Of a stretch of 64,000 nucleotides of DNA, positions 58,336 through 64,000 are shown one piece after another. How positions within the stretch are numbered: position 1 is the first letter of the stretch; each line of letters starts with the position of its first letter. The DNA lies in contig NZ_JOAJ01000007.1 of the NCBI RefSeq assembly GCF_000720425.1, positions 1-64,000 of the forward strand, read 5' to 3'. Source of the DNA: Nocardia rhamnosiphila NBRC 108938. GTDB lineage: Bacteria; Actinomycetota; Actinomycetes; Mycobacteriales; Mycobacteriaceae. A model generated the notes under the pieces. It saw nothing but the letters and a program-made list of their open reading frames with translations. It did no database searches and was not told where the DNA came from. The position numbers and the translations under genes were made by a program.

Positions 58336-59514
58336 TCACGTGGCGGTGAATGCGGGCAGGGTGAGCGCCGAATGCGCGGCCCGGCCCGCGGCCGCGGGTA
58401 GCGAAACGAGCTCGCGCAGTGCCGCGTTCCGCTGTGCCAGGGCTTCGGCGGTAGTCGGGAACAGACTCGCCTCGCCCTCGGTGACCAGTTCCTGATTCAG
58501 GCGCACGAATTCCCGCATCCCGCGTTCGTACGCGCTGAACGCGGCCGGGTGGCCGGGGTTCGTGGCGAGTTCGCCGGCCAGCATGTACGCGCCGACCAGG
58601 GCCACGCTCGATCCTTGGCCGGTGAGGAAAGACGGCGCGTACGCGGCGTCGCCGACCAGGGCGACCCGTCCCGACGACCAGCGCGGCAGGTGGATCTGAC
58701 TGACGACGTCGAAGAAGAGATCGTCGGCCGCACGCATATCGGCGATCATCCGCGGAATCTCCCATCCGTCGCCGGCGAAGACCGAGGCCACGAGGTCACG
58801 CTGGGCGACCGGATCCCGGAACGCGTCGAACGGGGGGTCGGTGCGGGCGAAGTTGAGGAAGCCGTGCAACTGCGGGCCGTCACCGACGGCGTAGAGGGCC
58901 GCGGACCGGCCGGGCGTGTTCCACAGGACGCCCTCCTGCGCGAGACCGAAATCGTTGGTCATGGTGAAACCGGCGAAGCAGTAGCCGAGGTAGTGATGGA
59001 ACTGTTCCTCGGGACCGAAGAGCAGGCTCCTGATATTCGAGTGCAGGCCGTCGGCGCCGATGACGAGATCGAAGGTGCGCCGGGTTCCGCTGCGGAAAAT
59101 CACGTCCACGCCGAGGTCGTGTTCGCGGAGGGTGCGGACGGAATCGTCGAAGAGGAATTCGACGTCGTCACGGATTGCGCTGTACAGGATTTCGGTGAGG
59201 GCGCCCCGGGGCACCTCCAGGTCGCGCCCCGCTGTTCCGCCGGCGAGCGCGTCGGGCCGGACCGCGGCGATCGGGCTGCCGTCCGGGTTCAGGAAGGTGA
59301 TCCGGCGCGTATCGATATGCGCGGCTCGGAGCTGCGGCAATACGCCCATATGTGCGACCACCTCCAGCGCGGTACCGCGGATGTCGATGGGGTAACCGCC
59401 ACCGCGGGGCGCGCTCGCCCGCTCCACCACCGTGACCTCGAATCCGTACCGGTCGAGCCAGTACGCCGTCGCGGGACCGGCGATGCTCGCGCCGGAGATC
59501 AGGACACGTGACAC
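58336..59514 (-). CDS. FAD-dependent monooxygenase (TetX/PHBH-like)
   Basis: 392 residues. VLISGASIAGPATAYWLDRY is the FAD-binding start (GxSxxG), IGADGLHSNIRSLLFG is the DG motif, and VALVGDAAYAPSFLTGQGSS is the GD motif of group A flavin hydroxylases. The middle beta-sheet domain fits substrate binding. These enzymes hydroxylate aromatic antibiotics or metabolites, including tetracyclines. It starts within 10 bases of the truncated MarR gene on the other strand. Confidence 0.93.
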   Translation of the reverse strand: MSRVLISGASIAGPATAYWLDRYGFEVTVVERASAPRGGGYPIDIRGTALEVVAHMGVLPQLRAAHIDTRRITFLNPDGSPIAAVRPDALAGGTAGRDLEVPRGALTEILYSAIRDDVEFLFDDSVRTLREHDLGVDVIFRSGTRRTFDLVIGADGLHSNIRSLLFGPEEQFHHYLGYCFAGFTMTNDFGLAQEGVLWNTPGRSAALYAVGDGPQLHGFLNFARTDPPFDAFRDPVAQRDLVASVFAGDGWEIPRMIADMRAADDLFFDVVSQIHLPRWSSGRVALVGDAAYAPSFLTGQGSSVALVGAYMLAGELATNPGHPAAFSAYERGMREFVRLNQELVTEGEASLFPTTAEALAQRNAALRELVSLPAAAGRAAHSALTLPAFTAT

Positions 59515-59768
59515 GGCTGCTGCACGATCTGGAGCGGCGCGGACTCGTCCGCCGGATCACCGACCCCGACGATCAGCGGGCCCGCCTGATCGAACTCACC
59601 CCGGACGGCGCGGCGGCCGCGGACCGCTACCTCCAGGGGATGCTCGGGTGGTTCACCGGGGCATTGGCCGGCTGGTCCGACGAAGACCGCCGCACTTTCG
59701 GCGGGCTACTCGGCCGATTCGTCGATGACCTCACCGCGCACCTGAAGGTCGTCGAGGACAGCCCGTAG
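59508..59768 (+). pseudogene. Truncated MarR regulator (C-terminal half only)
   Basis: The frame starts at the recognition-helix end: RLLHDLERRGLVRRITDPDD, then QRARLIELTPDG, the MarR wing, and the helical C-terminus (WSDEDRRTFGGLLGRFVDDL). The N-terminal helices and most of the HTH are missing. The fragment begins only at the divergent monooxygenase start, so a deletion probably joined them. MarR-monooxygenase divergence is common, so the repressor was lost here. A start at GTG 59508 giving a short protein cannot be excluded. Confidence 0.65.
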
Positions 59769-60041
59769 GCCGTCGGCATTCCGGCCGGCCGACTCGCGCC
59801 GAGAGCTGTTCGGCGGCGGCCGATCTCGCTTCACCGAGAAATGCTCGCCATGATTCTGGACCTGGGTCCGCCGGCGGTCGTGCCATAGTGTTCGGTCGCC
59901 CTTGCCTGTCACCGCAACCGCGGGACCGCCTCGTCGTCGCGGCGTCCCCGGTCGTCGGCCGACCGGCTCGAGCGCAGCTCGAATCGTCGCCGGCACCGCG
60001 CCGCACATCGTATGGCCGGCCGACCTCCCAGAAGGAGTCCG

Positions 60042-61037
60042 ATGTCTTCCGTGCGTGGCCCCGCGATCGGGTTGTCCGTCTTCGGTGTTGCCGCAGTGTG
60101 TTGCCTGAGCCTGGTCATGACCACCGCGCGTGGACCGGCCACCGAGGCCGACACCGAATACGCGGCGGTCTTCACCGATATCTCCGGGCTCACCGCCGGT
60201 AGCGGTGTCCAGCTGGCCGGAGCCCGGATCGGAACCGTCACCACGATCGATGCCGCCGACGATGCCACGGCCCGGGTGGAATTCACCCTGGGCCGCGACC
60301 GGCCGGTCCTGGACACCACGCACGCCGCGGTCCGCTATCAGAGCCCGCTCGGACAGTACTACCTGGAGCTGTTCGAGTCCGGTCCCGGAGGGACCGTGCT
60401 CGCTTCCGGGGCAACGATTCCGCGCGAGCGGACTGCGCCCGGTGTCGACATATCGCGGCTGTTCGACGGATTCCGGCCATTGTTCACCGCGCTCGACCTC
60501 GAAGAACTGGGCCGGGTGGCGGAGAACGTGGGCCGGGTCCTGCAGGGCGACGGCGCGGGCATCGGACCGGTACTGACGGCGCTGGGCGATCTGCTCCAGT
60601 ACGCGACGAACGAGCACGCCGCCGTGGCGGTGTTCATTCACAATCTGGGGAAGATCGCCACCGAGTTCGGCGGTATCGCCGAACAGGTCGGCGAACTCAT
60701 CGAGGGGATCGCCGCCCTGGTGGGCCTGTTCGACGACGCCGCGAAACTGGTGAACTCGCTGTTCGCGGAGGATACGAGCCTCGATTCGGAGGGCGGGCTC
60801 CTCGCCGGGCCGGAATCTCTTTCCGAAGACGCCTACCCGGCCCTGCACGAGCAGTTACGCGTACTCGCTTCTCGCCCCGACCAGCTCGTGGAGGTCCTGT
60901 CGCTGAAGCCGGAACTGATCAACGGCCTGAACTCGGACCATCCGGGAGGAAGCACGGAATCCGCGGCCACCTGTTCGACCTGGCCGTTGACCCCGGTCGG
61001 CCTCGCCGGAACGCGGCAACGGGCGGTGTGCCGATGA
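60042..61037 (+). CDS. Mce-family (MlaD-domain) protein, orphan
   Basis: 331 residues from ATG 60042, with AAGGAG five bases upstream. N-terminal anchor helix GPAIGLSVFGVAAVCCLSLV, then the MlaD/Mce domain (about 35-120): EYAAVFTDISGLTAGSGVQL, GARIGTVTTIDA, TTHAAVRYQSPLGQYYLELF, and a long helical region (about 140-300). The domain fits Mce proteins that build lipid-transport assemblies in mycobacteria and Nocardia. Normally six mce genes follow yrbE genes in one operon; here a single gene is followed only by a Mce-associated protein. Confidence 0.85.
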   Translation: MSSVRGPAIGLSVFGVAAVCCLSLVMTTARGPATEADTEYAAVFTDISGLTAGSGVQLAGARIGTVTTIDAADDATARVEFTLGRDRPVLDTTHAAVRYQSPLGQYYLELFESGPGGTVLASGATIPRERTAPGVDISRLFDGFRPLFTALDLEELGRVAENVGRVLQGDGAGIGPVLTALGDLLQYATNEHAAVAVFIHNLGKIATEFGGIAEQVGELIEGIAALVGLFDDAAKLVNSLFAEDTSLDSEGGLLAGPESLSEDAYPALHEQLRVLASRPDQLVEVLSLKPELINGLNSDHPGGSTESAATCSTWPLTPVGLAGTRQRAVCR

Positions 61038-61131
61038 AGCGCACCCGGCCGGGCCGGATCGAATCCAGGCCCTCCCCCCTCCGCGGATCCCGCTGCCGCA
61101 CCGGCATTTCCGTAGTCAGTGAGGACCCTCA

Positions 61132-61683
61132 GTGAGCGATACCACGGAGACCGGCGCACAGTGGAAGCTCGAGGAACAGCGCGCCCCGGGTTCGTTGGCC
61201 ACCGTATCGGCGTGGGGACTCGCCGCGGTCGCGTTCGTCGTCCTGGCGGCACTTCTCGGCTGGCGCTGGTACTCCGCCCAGCATGAGCTCGACGACCTAC
61301 GCGCCCGCATCACCGATCGCGACCGGGTGGCCGCCGTCGCCGCCGACTACACGAAACGTTCACTGACCTATGACTTCCGCAGCCTCGACGCCTTCTTCGC
61401 CGGAGTCCGGCAGGGAACAACCGCCGCGTTCGCCCATCGCTACGACACCGTCGGCGACACACTCGCGAAGGTGATGACCGAGGCGGAGGTCGTCGCCCAG
61501 GGCGAGGTCGTGAGCACCGCGGTCGACGCCGTCGACGCGGACAACTACATCGTCACCGTTTTCGCTACCCAGCAGACCCGTAACGTCCGGCATCCGGAAC
61601 CGGTCGACGCCCCCACCCTGGTGACCGTCGGTGTGCAACGCGTCGGGAACGAATGGCTTGTCGCCGACTACCGCCCGCGATGA
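61132..61683 (+). CDS. Mce-associated membrane protein
   Basis: 183 residues from GTG 61132 with GAGGAC upstream. One N-terminal helix (VSAWGLAAVAFVVLAALLGW) then a soluble domain with DRDRVAAVAADYTKRSLTYD and FRSLDAFFAGVRQGTTAAFA; the next QGEVVSTAVDAVDADNYIVT is a SnoaL/NTF2-like strand. This matches the Mas family encoded after mce operons. With the Mce gene it forms a two-gene unit, presumably contributing to lipid transport. Confidence 0.85.
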   Translation: MSDTTETGAQWKLEEQRAPGSLATVSAWGLAAVAFVVLAALLGWRWYSAQHELDDLRARITDRDRVAAVAADYTKRSLTYDFRSLDAFFAGVRQGTTAAFAHRYDTVGDTLAKVMTEAEVVAQGEVVSTAVDAVDADNYIVTVFATQQTRNVRHPEPVDAPTLVTVGVQRVGNEWLVADYRPR

Positions 61684-61785
61684 GGACGCCGGGCTCCCGG
61701 TGCCCCGCGTGATATCTGTGCGGATCCGCATGGGTGTGGAGCGGTCACGGACCCGGGCACGCCTGGAACCTCGCCCGCCGCGTCC

Positions 61786-62151
61786 TCATCCGTCGTTCCC
61801 AGAGGTGGCCGACGAGAGCCGAACCCGCCACAGCGCGAACGCACCGAGGGCCGCGGCGACCGATCCGATGGCCAGTGCGAGGAAGCCGCCGACGATCCCG
61901 TATCCGGTGCCGGGCCCGCCCTCGGCGGCGAGGACGACCAACCCGCCGAATACCAGACCGGCCACCCCTGCCACCAGTGCGGCGACCGCCGAGCGGTGTC
62001 CGGCGCGGCGGACGACGGCGCGGGCGCCGATCACCGCACCCGCGAGTCCCACCGCCACACCCACCAGGGACCAGAAACGTCCGGCGGTCAGCCCGGCGGC
62101 GTCCGACTGCGCCAGGATCTCCGAGGTGACGAGTAGCTGACGAACGGACAT
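61786..62151 (-). CDS. DUF6223 family membrane protein
   Basis: 121 residues, ATG with GGAGG five bases upstream. Three hydrophobic segments: FWSLVGVAVGLAGAVIGARA, AALVAGVAGLVFGGLVVLAA and GGFLALAIGSVAAALGAFAL. The pattern fits DUF6223, small actinobacterial membrane proteins of unknown role. It is divergent from the histidine kinase gene at 62343, so it might be a target of that two-component system. Confidence 0.85.
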   Translation of the reverse strand: MSVRQLLVTSEILAQSDAAGLTAGRFWSLVGVAVGLAGAVIGARAVVRRAGHRSAVAALVAGVAGLVFGGLVVLAAEGGPGTGYGIVGGFLALAIGSVAAALGAFALWRVRLSSATSGNDG

Positions 62152-62342
62152 GACGTCCTCCTTCTCCGACGACTGTTACGTGGCCATCGTCGCCGCCGAG
62201 TCCGTCTCCGGGCGTCGTGCGCACGGAGGCATTCCGGTTGCCGCCGGGGGCGTAGCCGGCGGCGGGAGTACTGCGTCCGCAGTAGCCGGCGATCATCCCC
62301 GTGCACGATCTCCCCGCGCGCACATCGGGCTAGGGTGCAGCA

Positions 62343-63425
62343 ATGGAAAGGCTCCGGAACTGGGCGGTCGCCGCGGGCATCGCGGTGTTCCAGCTGGTCT
62401 CCGGTGTGTCCGGGCCGCCGGTCGGCTGGGTGCTGCTGGTCGTCGGCGGGCTGGCGCCGGTCGCGGCCGGCCGGGCGCCGGTCGCCGTGCTGGCCGTGAC
62501 GGGGTCGACCGCGTTGGCGTATCAGGCTCTCGGGGTGGACGTACCCGCGGTCGCGTTCCTGGTCGCCGTGTACGCGGCGGTCCGCGCCGGGCGCTGGGCG
62601 GCGGCCGCGGCGGGGTCGGTGGTCATGGTGGCGGCCATGCCCTTGGCGCTGCTGATTTCGCCGCGCGGACTCCTGGTGAGCGAGGCGCTCATGGAGTCCC
62701 GGGACGTGCTGCAGTTGGCGTGGCTGGTCGCCGCGGGCGCGGCGGGCGAAGCATTACGGCAGGCCGAGCGGCGCGCCGACGAAGCCGAACGTACCCGGGA
62801 GGAGACCGCGCGGCGCCGGGCCGACGAAGAGCGGTTGCATATCGCGCGGGAGCTGCACGATTCCCTGACCCACCAGATCTCGGTGATCAAAGTGCAGGCC
62901 GAGGTGGCCGTCCACTCGGCCCGACGGCGCGGCGAGCAGGTGCCCGACGCGCTGTCGGCGATCCTGGAGGCCGGGCGGGAGGCATCCCGGGAGCTGCGGG
63001 CCACCCTGGCGGTCCTGCGTGACGACCGCCCACCGTCGTACGGACTCGATCATGTCGCGGAGCTGGTGGACCGGGTCCGCACCACCGGACTGGATGCGAC
63101 ATTGACGGTTGCCGGGCGGCCCGACACCCTGCCGGTGGCCGTGGACCGGACCGCGTACCGGATCATCCAGGAGTCGCTGACCAACATCACCCGGCACTCC
63201 GCCGCCGGGACCGCGACGGTCCGTATCGATTACCGCCCGGACGCTGTGGTGATCCGGGTGGACGACGACGGTCGAGCCACGCCGGACATCAGGTCCGAGC
63301 CGGGTGTGGGACTGCTCGGGATGCGGGAACGGGTCACCGCCCTCGGCGGCCGGTTACACGCCGCGCCCCGCGGCGAGGGCGGGTTCACCGTCCGGGCCGA
63401 ACTGCCCGTGGAGCGGACGCCGTGA
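62343..63425 (+). CDS. Sensor histidine kinase (HisKA_3, NarL-type system)
   Basis: 360 residues. About four to five membrane helices in the first 135 residues (IAVFQLVSGVSGPPVGWVLL; VLLVVGGLAPVA and others), a coiled linker, then the H172 phospho-acceptor (RELHDSLTHQISVIKVQAEV) and the ATPase with RIIQESLTNITRHSAAG (N box) and DDDGRATPDIRSEPGVGLLG (G boxes). No sensor domain outside the membrane, so it probably senses a membrane signal. It overlaps the response regulator gene by four bases (GTGA). Confidence 0.93.
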   Translation: MERLRNWAVAAGIAVFQLVSGVSGPPVGWVLLVVGGLAPVAAGRAPVAVLAVTGSTALAYQALGVDVPAVAFLVAVYAAVRAGRWAAAAAGSVVMVAAMPLALLISPRGLLVSEALMESRDVLQLAWLVAAGAAGEALRQAERRADEAERTREETARRRADEERLHIARELHDSLTHQISVIKVQAEVAVHSARRRGEQVPDALSAILEAGREASRELRATLAVLRDDRPPSYGLDHVAELVDRVRTTGLDATLTVAGRPDTLPVAVDRTAYRIIQESLTNITRHSAAGTATVRIDYRPDAVVIRVDDDGRATPDIRSEPGVGLLGMRERVTALGGRLHAAPRGEGGFTVRAELPVERTP

Positions 63426-64000
63426 TCCGTGTTCTGCTGGTCGACGACCAGCCGCTGATCCGCAGCGGTTTCCGGGCACTGCTCGAACTGGAAGACGATA
63501 TCGAGGTCGTGGCCGAGGCGGCCGATGGCGCACGAGGCGTCGAGCTGGCTCGCGAACACCGGCCCGATATCGCGCTGGTGGATATCCAGATGCCGGTCGT
63601 GGACGGCATCGAGGCGACCCGGCGTATCGCCGCGGACCCGGCCCTGGCCGGAGTGCACGTCGTAATACTGACCAACTACGGTCTCGACGAGCACGTCTTC
63701 GACGCCCTGCGCGCGGGCGCGGCCGGATTCCTGGTCAAGGACATCCACCCGGAGGACTTCCTGCACGCCGTCCGGGTCGCGGCCCGCGGTGACGCGCTGC
63801 TCGCGCCGTCGATCACGCGCAAGCTGATCGACCGGTATGTCAGCCGGCCGCCGGCCCCGGACGTGATCGCCGGAACGGCCGGACTGACCGCCCGTGAGCG
63901 GGAAGTGGTCGTCCTCGTCGCGCGCGGTCTTTCGAACGGTGAGATAGCCGCCCACCTGGTGATCAGCCCGCTGACCGCCAAAACCCACGTCAACCGGGCC
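63422..64000 (+). CDS. NarL/FixJ-type response regulator (cut by window end)
   Basis: Starts at GTG 63422, overlapping the kinase stop. Receiver domain: VLLVDDQPLIRSGFRALLEL, phospho-acceptor D54 (ALVDIQMPVVDGIEATRRIA), the Thr/Lys switch (VILTNYG and GFLVKDIHPEDF). A LuxR-type HTH starts at about 155 (LTAREREVVVLVARGLSNGE, IAAHLVISPLTAKTHVNR) and is cut off by the window end. It is the partner of the 62343 kinase. Confidence 0.95.
   Translation, partial: MIRVLLVDDQPLIRSGFRALLELEDDIEVVAEAADGARGVELAREHRPDIALVDIQMPVVDGIEATRRIAADPALAGVHVVILTNYGLDEHVFDALRAGAAGFLVKDIHPEDFLHAVRVAARGDALLAPSITRKLIDRYVSRPPAPDVIAGTAGLTAREREVVVLVARGLSNGEIAAHLVISPLTAKTHVNRA

Noticed and set aside
1..64000. CRISPR array, prophage, insertion sequence, rRNA or integrative element
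   Set aside because: No regularly spaced repeats, no transposase/integrase/capsid motifs and no rRNA-like sequence were seen on either strand; the decayed genes point to ordinary deletion and duplication.

Overview
The window is high-GC DNA with GTG/TTG starts, many GTGA/ATGA stop-start overlaps and long open shadow frames, as in actinomycetes. The gene content points to a mycolic-acid actinobacterium, most likely Nocardia or a close relative: an EspC-like type VII secretion substrate next to a DUF3558 lipoprotein, a Mce protein with a Mce-associated protein, two deazaflavin (F420)-type nitroreductases, a PPOX/F420-type flavoprotein, an SGNH hydrolase plus acyltransferase-3 pair, and AAC(3), APH-like and TmrB-like proteins. 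The genus is inferred from content only. I saw no rRNA, convincing tRNA, CRISPR array, transposase or phage gene.

Layout. 1-7.2 kb: the edge of a MarR gene, then an IclR regulator divergent from a tightly coupled five-gene catabolic operon (PEP mutase/isocitrate lyase-like lyase, LeuC-like and LeuD-like dehydratase subunits, MFS symporter, acyl-CoA ligase). 7.2-8.2 kb: a Fic toxin with a Phd-VbhA hybrid antitoxin behind a perfect 20-bp palindrome. 8.2-12.2 kb: a gene remnant, an EcsC protein, a GNAT, an XRE-TPR regulator and a chain of tiny overlapping genes that ends in a cut-off NUDIX gene. 12.2-15.8 kb: a WYL regulator, a VOC protein and an ABC exporter; the VOC and ABC genes share an almost identical 24-bp upstream element. 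15.8-25 kb: decayed DNA (SDR remnant, partial copy of arfB, frameshifted RDD gene) mixed with intact SLOG, serine hydrolase, arfB, CPBP protease, APH, RibD-type reductase and DUF2461 genes. 25-31.3 kb: a secreted protein, PPOX protein, AAC(3), MOSC, Ddn-like protein, AraC, and a TetR/SDR/VOC module with duplicated operators. 31.4-38.9 kb: envelope genes (DUF1707, lipoproteins, SGNH, acyltransferase, T7SS substrate). 38.9-46 kb: AraC-LysE, LysR-MFS, MerR-hydrolase, a secreted protein and DUF2267. 46-59.8 kb: DUF5996, MDR-type reductases, TerF, tiny basic proteins, MmyB-type XRE-SDR, an Old Yellow Enzyme, DUF6069, MFS, HxlR, a Ddn-like protein and an FAD monooxygenase with a truncated MarR gene. 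60-64 kb: an orphan Mce pair, DUF6223 and a two-component system cut by the window end.

Most of the window is a series of small regulator-plus-enzyme or regulator-plus-exporter modules in divergent pairs, several with visible operators. This is typical of an accessory chromosome arm for xenobiotic handling and resistance. The strongest points for follow-up are the dehydratase/lyase operon with unusual active-site motifs, the Phd-VbhA antitoxin with its Fic partner, the paired 24-bp element around the WYL regulator, and the tiny-ORF cassette after the XRE-TPR gene.
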